Source: DATKJS01 sp964551995 (GTDB lineage Bacteria > Acidobacteriota > Aminicenantia > Aminicenantales > Saccharicenantaceae). From it: a stretch of 64,000 nucleotides of DNA. Within the stretch, counting starts at the first letter, position 1, and the number at the start of each line of letters is the position of its first letter. Location of the stretch: the NCBI GenBank assembly GCA_964551995.1, contig CAZKFD010000004.1:62001-126000 (forward strand), read 5' to 3'. Made by a program: the position numbers and the translations under genes. This document shows, one piece after another, positions 25,919 to 33,786 of the stretch. The notes below the pieces were generated by a model. That model saw nothing but the letters and a program-made list of their open reading frames with translations. It had not been told where the DNA came from and did not search any database.

Positions 25919-26505
25919 AGATCGTCCTGGCCCTCGCCTCCTACCTGCTTGGGTCTCTCCCGACGGGATACCTTCTCATGCGCATGACGGATCGGAGGGA
26001 TATCCGCGAGCTGGGCAGCCAAAGCACCGGGGCGACGAACGTCCTCCGGGTCATGGGGCTGAGATTCGCTTTTCCCGTCCTGGTCGTGGACGTCCTCAAA
26101 GGCTTCGCGCCAGCCTTCCTGGCCATGCGCCTGTTCCGTTCCCCCGCTCTGGCCGTGCTCTGCGCCTTCCTGGCCACGGCCGGACACTGCTTCCCTTTCG
26201 CCATCGGCTTTCGGGGCGGGAAGGGAATGGCCACATCCATGGGCGCTTACGCCGCCCTGGCCTTCCGACCCTTCCTGGCGTGTCTGGCCGTTTTCGTCCT
26301 GGTCGTGGCCGTCAGCCGCTTCGTGTCTCTCGGCTCGATCCTGGGCTCGCTCGCGTTTCCGCCCTTCGTGCTGCTTACTCGCGGGCCCCGGGTGCTTTTC
26401 TTCGGCAGCCTAGCCATCGCCGCGCTCGTCGTTCTCAGGCATAAGGACAACATCGGGCGCCTCTGGGCTGGCACGGAGCGCCGGCTGGGAGCGAGAGCCT
26501 CATGA
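25915..26505 (+). CDS. plsY: Glycerol-3-phosphate acyltransferase (acyl-phosphate dependent)
   Basis: A 196-residue integral membrane protein with about five hydrophobic segments. PlsY signatures are 'YLLGSLPTGYLLMR', 'ELGSQSTGATNVLRVMG', 'GHCFPFAIGFRGGKGMATSMG' and the C-terminal 'VVLRHKDNIGRLWAGTERR'. It acylates glycerol-3-phosphate, the first step of phosphatidic acid synthesis. The next gene, gpsA, makes its substrate; the two reading frames overlap by four bases. Confidence 0.94.
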   Translation: MKIVLALASYLLGSLPTGYLLMRMTDRRDIRELGSQSTGATNVLRVMGLRFAFPVLVVDVLKGFAPAFLAMRLFRSPALAVLCAFLATAGHCFPFAIGFRGGKGMATSMGAYAALAFRPFLACLAVFVLVVAVSRFVSLGSILGSLAFPPFVLLTRGPRVLFFGSLAIAALVVLRHKDNIGRLWAGTERRLGARAS

Positions 26506-27497
26506 GGGCTTCCGTCATCGGCGCGGGAAGCTGGGGCTCGGCCTTTGCCAGGTATCTCGGCCGGATCAAGATCCCGACGCAGCTCTGGGTCCGCGAGCCT
26601 GAGATTTTGCGGCAACTCGAAAAGAGCCGGGAAAACCGCATTTTCCTTCCCGGGTTCACCTTTCCGTCGCGGGTCCGGTTCTCGTCCGATCTGCGGGAGA
26701 CCGCCCGTTCGGGGGACGTCCTCTTCATCGCCGTGCCGTCGCAATTCTGCCGGCGCGTGTACTCGGAAATGGCCCCGTCGCTCCGCGACGAGCAGCTGGT
26801 CGTCAGCCTGACGAAAGGCATCGACCAGAGGTCTCTGAAGCGGATGAGCGAGGTCATGGAAGAGCTCTTCCGTCCGCACGCGCGTCCTCGTCTGGCCGTC
26901 CTCTCCGGACCGAGTTTCGCGCGGGACGTGGCCGCCGGGCACCCGACCGCTCTGGTGGCCGCCTCTGAAGACATCGAAACGGCCCGGACCTTGCAGCTGC
27001 TTCTCTCCAGCCAGACGATCAGGGTTTATCGGAGCCGTGACGTGATCGGCGTCGAGATCGCCGGCGCCCTGAAGAATGTCATCGCCATCGCCGCCGGCAT
27101 CGTCGACGCCATGGATTTCGGCCTGAATTCGCGGGCCGCCCTCATCACCCGCGGCCTCGTGGAGATCACCGAGCTCGGCCTCACGCTCGGAGCGGCTAAG
27201 AAAACCTTCTCGGGGCTGGCCGGCATCGGCGACCTCGTCCTGACCTGTACGGGCGAGCTCTCCCGGAACCATTATGTCGGGTATCAATTGGGGAAGGGAA
27301 AAACCCTGAATGCCCTCGTGTCCCGGATGAAGATGGTGGCCGAGGGCGTCCACACGACAATTTCGGCCAACCGGCTCTCCCGGATCCACCGGGTGGAGAT
27401 GCCCATCACGTATCAGATCTATCAGGTTCTCTATCGGAACAAGCCTCCCCGCAAGGCTCTCGCGGAGCTCATGGCCCGGGAGCTGCGCGAGGAGTGA
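26502..27497 (+). CDS. gpsA: Glycerol-3-phosphate dehydrogenase, NAD(P)+
   Basis: A 331-residue cytoplasmic enzyme that reduces dihydroxyacetone phosphate to glycerol-3-phosphate. The dinucleotide-binding 'VIGAGSWGSAFARYL' is at the N-terminus; 'SLTKGID', 'LSGPSFARDVAAGHPTA', the catalytic Lys in 'GALKNVIAIAAGI', and 'NSRAALITRGL' follow in family order. It directly feeds PlsY encoded upstream. Confidence 0.94.
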   Translation: MRASVIGAGSWGSAFARYLGRIKIPTQLWVREPEILRQLEKSRENRIFLPGFTFPSRVRFSSDLRETARSGDVLFIAVPSQFCRRVYSEMAPSLRDEQLVVSLTKGIDQRSLKRMSEVMEELFRPHARPRLAVLSGPSFARDVAAGHPTALVAASEDIETARTLQLLLSSQTIRVYRSRDVIGVEIAGALKNVIAIAAGIVDAMDFGLNSRAALITRGLVEITELGLTLGAAKKTFSGLAGIGDLVLTCTGELSRNHYVGYQLGKGKTLNALVSRMKMVAEGVHTTISANRLSRIHRVEMPITYQIYQVLYRNKPPRKALAELMARELREE

Positions 27498-27534
27498 ATA
27501 CGAGGCCGGTCCGGCCGGCCGAAGGAGACGAGCC

Positions 27535-28305
27535 ATGCGAGTCAAGAACGTCCTCATCGTCCTTTTCTGCGCCAACTTCTTCTTCTGCGCCTCGGCGCAA
27601 GAAAAAGCCCTCAAGGAGCGCGCCAAGGACCCCAAATACCAGTACAACATGGGCGCGGCCTATCTCGCGCAGGGGAACTTCGACGAAGCGATCAAGTTCT
27701 TCGTCAAGAGCCTTTCGCTCGACACCCAGTATTACCTGGCCTGGAACGGGATCGGTCTGGCCCAGTCGTTCAAGGGCAACATGCAGGAGTCGGCCAAGGC
27801 CTTCGAGAAATGCCTCGAAGTCAACCCCGGGTTCACGGAAGCCCACAACAATCTCGGGATGGTCTATCAGCAGCTGGGATTCTTGGACAAGGCGGAGGCG
27901 GAATTCCAGAAGGCCGTCTTGGACCTGACCTATCAGACCCGTGAGCTCCCCTACTATAACCTAGCCCGGCTGTACCTTCAGGAGAACCGTCTGGACCAGG
28001 CCTACGACAGCGTCCTGAAGGCCATCCAGGTCAAGCCGGGTCTGGCCATGGCCCGCAACCTGGAGGGGTCCATCCTCGAGCAGCAGGGCCAGCTTGATAA
28101 CGCGGTGACCGCATACGAACAGGCGGTCAAGCTCGTCCCGGACGACGTGATGTTCAACTACAATCTGGCCGTGGTGTATTTCAAGACGCACGCTTTCGCC
28201 AAGGCGAAGGACATTTTCAGCAAGATCTCCCCGCGTGTCACCGACGCGGGGCTGAGGAGAAGGATCGAAGAATACCTCAAGGCCATCGGCGGCCGGGGTA
28301 AATGA
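27535..28305 (+). CDS. TPR-repeat protein, exported (PilF/PilW-like)
   Basis: A 256-residue protein with a short signal-like N-terminus (basic start, hydrophobic core, 'CASAQ' near residue 19-23). The rest is made of about six tetratricopeptide repeats, for example 'NMGAAYLAQGNFDEAIKFF', 'NNLGMVYQQLGFLDKAEAEF' and 'LEGSILEQQGQLDNAVTAYE'. The layout resembles type IV pilus assembly lipoproteins of the PilF/PilW type, but no pilus genes are near. An AAGGAG site precedes the ATG. It probably acts as a scaffold outside the cytoplasm; partners are unknown. Confidence 0.75.
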   Translation: MRVKNVLIVLFCANFFFCASAQEKALKERAKDPKYQYNMGAAYLAQGNFDEAIKFFVKSLSLDTQYYLAWNGIGLAQSFKGNMQESAKAFEKCLEVNPGFTEAHNNLGMVYQQLGFLDKAEAEFQKAVLDLTYQTRELPYYNLARLYLQENRLDQAYDSVLKAIQVKPGLAMARNLEGSILEQQGQLDNAVTAYEQAVKLVPDDVMFNYNLAVVYFKTHAFAKAKDIFSKISPRVTDAGLRRRIEEYLKAIGGRGK

Positions 28306-28321
28306 TTCCCGGGAAATCCCG

Positions 28322-29578
28322 TCAGGTGCCTTCTTCCCACCCCGCGAGGTAGCTTTTCTGGGCGGGAGTTATGGTGTCGATGGGCGTCCCCATCGACTTC
28401 AGCTTGAGAGCCGCGATCCTCTCGTCGATCTCCCTGGGAACGGGATATACCGCTCTCTCGAGCTCGCGGCCCCGGCGGGCGATGTGCAAGACGCTCAGGG
28501 CCTGGTTGGCGAAGCTCATGTCCATGACCATGGCCGGGTGCCCCTCGGCCGCGGCGAGGTTGATCAGGCGTCCCTCCCCGAGGAGAAAGATGCGGCTCCC
28601 CTTCCGCAGCGAGTACTCGTCGACGAAATCGCGAACGCGCCGTTTGGACCGGGACAGGCTTTCCAGGGCGGGGATGTCGATTTCGACATTGAAATGGCCC
28701 GCGTTGGCCACGATCGCCCCGTCCTTCATCCGGAGAAAATGCTCGCGACGGATGACGGACTTGTTCCCCGTGACGGTCAGGAAGACGTCTCCGGCGCGCG
28801 CCGCCTCGGACATCGGCATGACCGCGAACCCGTCCATGACCGCCTCGATGGCCCGGATCGGATTGACCTCGGTGACGATGACGTGGGCGCCCGCGCCGCG
28901 GGCCCGCATGGCGACCCCCTTGCCGCACATTCCGTATCCGGCGACGACGAAATTCAGGCCGGCGAGCAGGACGTTGGTCGCCCTCAGAATCCCGTCCAGG
29001 GTGCTCTGGCCGGTGCCGTAGCGGTTGTCGAAGAGGTGCTTGGTCTGGGCGTCGTTGACGGCGATGATCGGGTAGGCCAGGACGCCGGCCCGGGCCATGC
29101 TCTTGAGACGGATGACACCCGTCGTCGTCTCCTCGGTCCCGCCGAGAATCCCCCGCAGGAGGCCGCGGCGGCGCGAGTGGGTCGTGGAAACCAGGTCCGC
29201 CCCGTCGTCCATGGTGATGTGCGGGCCGTGCTCGAGGGCCTGGAGGATGTGTCGGTAATAGGTCTTCTGGTCTTCCCCTTTCTTGGCGAAAACGGGGATC
29301 CTGTGGTCCTTGACCAGCGCGGCCGTGATATCGTCCTGTGTACTGAGAGGATTAGAGGCGCAGAGCCGGACATCGGCGCCCCCGAGCTTCAGGGTCTCCA
29401 TGAGGTTGGCGGTTTCGCTCGTCACGTGCAGGCAGGCCGAGATCCGGACGCGGCGCAGCGGCCGGTCCTTGGCGAAGGATTTCTTGATCATGCCGAGGAC
29501 GGGCATGGTGCGCGCCGCCCACTCCATCCGCAGGCGGCCCATGCGGGCCAGGGTCAGGTCTTTCACGTCGTAGTCCAT
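28322..29578 (-). CDS. ahcY: Adenosylhomocysteinase
   Basis: A 418-residue enzyme that cleaves S-adenosylhomocysteine to adenosine and homocysteine. NAD-binding 'VVAGYGMCGKGVAMRARG' lies in the middle; upstream are 'CLHVTSETANLMETL' and 'DDGADLVSTTH', and 'NRYGTGQSTLDGILRATN' is diagnostic. It is the shorter form common in archaea and thermophilic bacteria. It follows metK on the same strand after about 64 bases, giving an activated-methyl-cycle pair. Confidence 0.94.
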   Translation of the reverse strand: MDYDVKDLTLARMGRLRMEWAARTMPVLGMIKKSFAKDRPLRRVRISACLHVTSETANLMETLKLGGADVRLCASNPLSTQDDITAALVKDHRIPVFAKKGEDQKTYYRHILQALEHGPHITMDDGADLVSTTHSRRRGLLRGILGGTEETTTGVIRLKSMARAGVLAYPIIAVNDAQTKHLFDNRYGTGQSTLDGILRATNVLLAGLNFVVAGYGMCGKGVAMRARGAGAHVIVTEVNPIRAIEAVMDGFAVMPMSEAARAGDVFLTVTGNKSVIRREHFLRMKDGAIVANAGHFNVEIDIPALESLSRSKRRVRDFVDEYSLRKGSRIFLLGEGRLINLAAAEGHPAMVMDMSFANQALSVLHIARRGRELERAVYPVPREIDERIAALKLKSMGTPIDTITPAQKSYLAGWEEGT

Positions 29579-29642
29579 AGCTTCGACTCCCTATTCCGTT
29601 TGTCCGGCGGCCGGAGAACGCCGGGCTTGCCGGCGCCGCCGT

Positions 29643-30818
29643 TCAGCTGAGGCCGGCCTCCTTCTTGAGTCGGGCGGCCTTGTCGGTCCTTTCCCACGTG
29701 AATTCCGCTTCCGAGCGGCCGAAATGGCCGTATGCGGCCGTTTTTTGGTAGATCGGGCGCAGGAGGTCCAGATGCCCGATCATACCCTTGGGCGTCAGTG
29801 GAAAGTGCGCCCGGATGAGCTCCTTGATCAGGTCTTCGGAGACGCGCGCCGTCCCGAACGCATTGACCGCTATCGAGACCGGCTCGGCGATTCCGATACA
29901 ATAGGCGATTTGGATCTCGAGCCGGTCGGCGATCCCTGCGGCGACAAGGTTCTTTGCGACGTAACGTGCCATATACGAGCCGGACCGGTCGACCTTGGTC
30001 GGATCCTTCCCCGAAAAGCAGCCGCCCCCGTGACTGCCCACGCCGCCGTACGTGTCGACGATGATCTTCCGCCCGGTGATGCCCGTGTCGGCGAACGGTC
30101 CTCCCTGCTCGAAGCGCCCCGTGCCGTTGATGAAAACGTTCTCCCACGTCTTCTTGTCCAGAAACTGGGACGGGATGACCGCGCGGATGACGGCTTCGCC
30201 GATGTCTCTGCGGAGATCGGCCATGCGGACCGCTCTGTTGTGCTGGGCGGCGATGACCACGGCCGCGACGCGGAGGGGCTTTTCCCCGTCGTACTCGACC
30301 GTCACCTGGGTCTTTCCGTCGGGCCGGAGATACGGGAGGCGCCGGCTCTTCCGGACGTCGGCCAAGCGCCGCGCCAACTTGTGGGCCAGCATGATCGGCA
30401 GGGGCATGAGCTCGGGCGTCTCCCGGCAGGCGAAGCCGAACATGATGCCCTGGTCCCCCGCCCCCTGCTCGTGATCGCGCCGCTCGTCCACGCCGAGAGC
30501 GATGTCGGAAGACTGCTCGTGGATCGATGAGAGGACACAGCAAGTCTTGTAGTCGAAGCCGTAATCGGCCTTCGTGTAGCCGATCTCGCGGACCTTGTTC
30601 CGGATGAGCTTCTGGAAATCGCAGTAGCCCCGCGTCGTGATCTCCCCGGCGACCAGGACCAAGCCGGTGGTCGTCAGGGTCTCGCAGGCCACTCGGCTGG
30701 CCGGGTCCTGGCGGATGAGATCGTCGAGGATGGCGTCGGAGATCTGGTCGCAGATCTTGTCCGGGTGCCCCTCGGTCACGGATTCGGAAGAAAACAGCCG
30801 TCTTCCGCCTCGGCTCAT
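29643..30818 (-). CDS. metK: S-adenosylmethionine synthetase
   Basis: About 391 residues. It makes S-adenosylmethionine from ATP and methionine. Diagnostic parts are 'SESVTEGHPDKICDQISDA' near the N-terminus, 'GDQGIMFGFAC' and the P-loop-like 'GGGCFSGKDPTKVDRS'. ATG 30818 aligns with usual family starts and has GGAG eight bases upstream; ATG 30839, preceded by GGAGG, is a real alternative. The longer frame to 30887 overlaps the promoter and is excluded. The gene is followed by ahcY. Confidence 0.94.
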   Translation of the reverse strand: MSRGGRRLFSSESVTEGHPDKICDQISDAILDDLIRQDPASRVACETLTTTGLVLVAGEITTRGYCDFQKLIRNKVREIGYTKADYGFDYKTCCVLSSIHEQSSDIALGVDERRDHEQGAGDQGIMFGFACRETPELMPLPIMLAHKLARRLADVRKSRRLPYLRPDGKTQVTVEYDGEKPLRVAAVVIAAQHNRAVRMADLRRDIGEAVIRAVIPSQFLDKKTWENVFINGTGRFEQGGPFADTGITGRKIIVDTYGGVGSHGGGCFSGKDPTKVDRSGSYMARYVAKNLVAAGIADRLEIQIAYCIGIAEPVSIAVNAFGTARVSEDLIKELIRAHFPLTPKGMIGHLDLLRPIYQKTAAYGHFGRSEAEFTWERTDKAARLKKEAGLS

Positions 30819-30858
30819 GGGCTTTTCTCCACGTGGCATATCCCCTCCGAAAGGCCCA

Positions 30859-30887
30859 AAAATAACACAAAAGGCCAGGGTTTTCAA
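30859..30887 (-). promoter_or_regulatory. Promoter for metK-ahcY
   Basis: Minus-strand TTGAAA (30882-30887) and TATTTT (30859-30864) are 17 bases apart. The expected start of transcription near 30852 lies upstream of both candidate metK ATGs. Confidence 0.55.
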
Positions 30888-30900
30888 ACGGGAGACGGAT

Positions 30901-30930
30901 TTGATATTCCTTTTTTGTTTATGCTATTGT
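30901..30930 (+). promoter_or_regulatory. Possible promoter for the M16 pair
   Basis: TTGATA (30901-30906) and TATTGT (30925-30930) are 18 bases apart, divergent from the metK promoter, about 35 bases before the M16 gene. Confidence 0.4.
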
Positions 30931-30964
30931 TACTCTCCGTCCGGACCGCCGGCCCGAGATCAAT

Positions 30965-32305
30965 ATGAGAAAAGCCTTCGAGGGAGTTTTTGCCGCGGTC
31001 ATCTTCGTGGGCGCCTTCACGGCGGCCATGGCCCCTCAGGCGGGCGTGCCGTCGGGATGGCGGTTCGAGGTCGAATCCTATACACTGAGAAATGGCCTGC
31101 GCGTCGTTCTCTCCCGGGACCCGTCGCTGCCCACCGTTTCGGTGGTCGTGGCCTACGGCGCCGGGTCGATCCGGGAACAGCCGGGCCAGGTCGGGCTGGC
31201 CTATCTCATGGAGAACATGATGTTCCAGGGCTCCGAGAACGTCAGCCCCCTGCAGCATATCAACTACATCCAGAAGATCGGGGGCGAGCTGAACGCCAAC
31301 ACCACCCTCGACAAGGCTCTCTTCTACGAGACTCTCCCCTCGAACCAGCTGGGCCTGGCTCTGTGGCTGGAATCCGACCGGATGAAATCACTCCTCCTCA
31401 CTCCGGCCTCGGTCCAGAAAAGCCAGGAGGAGCTCTTCACCGAATATCAGAGCCGGCTGGCCGCGGAACCCTACCTCGAGAGCTATTCGGCCTTCGACAC
31501 TCTGCTCTATCCGGATTTCCCATACGGCCATCCCTTGATCGACGGCTCCGAAGCCCTGGCCGGTCTTACGCCAGCGGCCGTCGAGGCTTTCCATGCACAA
31601 TACTATGTCCCGAACAACGCCGTTCTGGCCATCGCCGGCAATATCCAGGCCGCGCGGGCAAAAGAGCTCGTGGCCAAGTACTTCGAATCGATCCCTCCGG
31701 GACCCGATGTGCCAGTCCCTCCCGTGCCGCACTTCGGCCAGCGTCAGGCGGTCGTGGAGACGGTCAAGGCGGTCGCCGCGCCCTACGCGGGCTTCCACCT
31801 CGGCTATCGGTTCTATCCGCTCCAAACCAGAGACGCGTATTCCCTGAGGGTCATGGAGTACGTGCTGGTTCGCGGCCAGACCTCCCGCCTCTACTCGCGG
31901 ATCATGAGAAGGGACCTGACGGCCCAGTACATGACCGGGAGCTTGGAAGACCGCCACGGCGTTCTGGCGCTCAAAATTTTCGTCCTGGCCGTCAATGACG
32001 TCCTGGCGGAGCGCAGCCTGAAATCCCTGATCTCGGAGATCGAGAAGCTGAAAGTCAACCTTGTGTCGGAGGACGAGATCAAAAAGGCCAAGGATTTTTT
32101 CAAAATGGATTATTACGAGAGGATGTCGAACACTCTCGACCGCGCCCTGTACCTTGTCGACGCGGCCTTCAGCGACGTCCCACTCGACGCCCTTTCGTCT
32201 GAGCTCGGAAAGTACATGCGGGTGACCCCTCAGAACCTCTACAGCCTGGCCAACCGCTTCTTCAATCCCCAAAACATGGTCATCCTGAACCTGGGGACGC
32301 GATGA
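30965..32305 (+). CDS. M16 family peptidase-like protein, zinc motif degenerate
   Basis: A 446-residue exported protein (signal segment about residues 1-24) with the two-lobe M16 fold: N-terminal 'LRNGLRVVLSRDPSLPTVSV' and a C-terminal repeat domain. The usual zinc motif His-x-x-Glu-His in 'GLAHxxEHMMF' reads Tyr80-Leu-Met-Glu83-Asn84 here, so both zinc histidines are lost. The Glu-rich segment 75 residues later is retained. It is followed, with a four-base overlap, by a second M16 gene that also lacks the motif. The likely role is a non-catalytic subunit of a periplasmic complex, as in some processing-protease and Complex III core proteins. Confidence 0.82.
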   Translation: MRKAFEGVFAAVIFVGAFTAAMAPQAGVPSGWRFEVESYTLRNGLRVVLSRDPSLPTVSVVVAYGAGSIREQPGQVGLAYLMENMMFQGSENVSPLQHINYIQKIGGELNANTTLDKALFYETLPSNQLGLALWLESDRMKSLLLTPASVQKSQEELFTEYQSRLAAEPYLESYSAFDTLLYPDFPYGHPLIDGSEALAGLTPAAVEAFHAQYYVPNNAVLAIAGNIQAARAKELVAKYFESIPPGPDVPVPPVPHFGQRQAVVETVKAVAAPYAGFHLGYRFYPLQTRDAYSLRVMEYVLVRGQTSRLYSRIMRRDLTAQYMTGSLEDRHGVLALKIFVLAVNDVLAERSLKSLISEIEKLKVNLVSEDEIKKAKDFFKMDYYERMSNTLDRALYLVDAAFSDVPLDALSSELGKYMRVTPQNLYSLANRFFNPQNMVILNLGTR

Positions 32306-33786
32306 AGCGCTTTCCCCCGTGGCTCCCGCTCTCAGCCGTTCTCGTTTCGTCGGCCGTTGCCCTGGCGTCCACGGGCGCGTCGGCGGCCTCCGCCCAGGAA
32401 AGGTTCCGGAGGACGCCTCCTCTCCCCGATGCCTTCGAAGAGCTCCAGCTTCCGGCGATCGAAACCATCTCCTTGTCCAACGGACTCCGCGTCGCTGTCA
32501 CCCGCCGTCCCGGCTCTCCTCTGCTCACGCTCCAGGTTGTGATTTCGGCCGGAGAAGTCGATTCTCCGGCCAACCTGCCGGGGTTGGCGACCCTGACGGC
32601 GAGGATGATGGGCCGCGGGGGCCGGACATACTCCGCCGACGACATGGAAAACATGGTGGAATCCATCGGCGGAGACTTCTCGGCGAAGGTTTCCATGGAC
32701 TATACGGTCCTGACGCTCCATCTTCCAGACGAGTTTATGGACAGGGGCCTCCAACTCCTGAAATTGATGGTCCTCGAGCCGGATTTCCCCGAACTGGAGT
32801 TCCGGACCGTCAAACGGATCTATTATTATGAGCTCCAGGACAAGAAGAAAGACCCGGAATTCACGGGGCTCCGCGAGCTCCTGCGCATCCTTTTCGAGGG
32901 CCATCCCTATCAGACGGGCACTTACAACGAGGACGTCCTCAAGTCCATCACGACCAAGGACCTGGCTGCATTCTATCGGCGTTTCTACGTGCCGAACAAC
33001 TCCGTCCTGATCGTCTCCGGGGATATCGACGCGGCGTCGGCGGCCCTGAAAATCAGCCAATATTTCAATATCTGGGTCAGTCGGGACGTGGAGAGGCCCG
33101 TCCTGACGGCCCCGGACCTCCACTCCAAGCAGAGGGTTTGTTTCATCGATCACCCCGTTTCCCGGGAGGTGGTGATCTTCGTCGGGAACCTGGTCATGCC
33201 GCCCCGGGCCCCCGATTGTTATCCGTTTCTCGTCCTCAACCAGATCCTGGGCGGGACCACGGGAAGCCGGCTCTTCATGGACCTCCGGGAATCGAAGGGC
33301 TATGCTTACCGGGCCTTCAGCGGGACGGAGTTTTTCCGGGTCTGCGGGGTCTGCTGGGCCAAGGCGTGGGTGCCCATCGATAAGATCTACTTATCCGTCC
33401 AGGAGATTATGAAGATCCTCAACGACCTTTCTTCGGCCAAGGTCGAGCCGGCCGAGGTCGAGGAGGCCAAGTCGTATCTGATCGGGAACCTCCCGCTGCA
33501 GTTCGGAACGTTGGAGGGCTACGCCGCGCGGCTCGCCCAGGTCATGGCCCTTGGCCTCGGCGACGCCTTCTGGAACAAGACGACCGACAATCTCATGCTC
33601 GTCAACGCCGACGGAGTCCTCCAGGCTGCCCAGAAATACTTCCCCCACCCGCCGGTGGTCGTCATCGTCGGCAACAGGCAGTGGATCGGCGAGGCCCTCA
33701 GGGATTTTCCCGAGGTGGAGATCTACGACAGTTCGGGGGTTTTCAAGATGATCCTGCGCAAAGGAGCCGAACATGAAGCTCGTTGA
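32302..33786 (+). CDS. M16 family peptidase-like protein, zinc motif absent
   Basis: A 494-residue exported protein; the signal peptide ends near residue 30 in 'ASAASAQE'. M16 features are 'ISLSNGLRVAVTRRPGSPLLTLQVV', 'FYRRFYVPNNSVLIVSGDID' and 'NQILGGTTGSRLFMDLRESKGYAY', the last being the R/Y-type substrate-binding pair of the C-terminal half. At the zinc site the residues are Thr97, Ala100 and Arg101 in place of His, Glu and His. Retention of the 'LFMDLRESKGYAYR' element fits the subunit that holds substrate while a partner cuts; here the visible partner is also degenerate. The stop overlaps ftcD by 14 bases. Confidence 0.85.
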   Translation: MKRFPPWLPLSAVLVSSAVALASTGASAASAQERFRRTPPLPDAFEELQLPAIETISLSNGLRVAVTRRPGSPLLTLQVVISAGEVDSPANLPGLATLTARMMGRGGRTYSADDMENMVESIGGDFSAKVSMDYTVLTLHLPDEFMDRGLQLLKLMVLEPDFPELEFRTVKRIYYYELQDKKKDPEFTGLRELLRILFEGHPYQTGTYNEDVLKSITTKDLAAFYRRFYVPNNSVLIVSGDIDAASAALKISQYFNIWVSRDVERPVLTAPDLHSKQRVCFIDHPVSREVVIFVGNLVMPPRAPDCYPFLVLNQILGGTTGSRLFMDLRESKGYAYRAFSGTEFFRVCGVCWAKAWVPIDKIYLSVQEIMKILNDLSSAKVEPAEVEEAKSYLIGNLPLQFGTLEGYAARLAQVMALGLGDAFWNKTTDNLMLVNADGVLQAAQKYFPHPPVVVIVGNRQWIGEALRDFPEVEIYDSSGVFKMILRKGAEHEAR

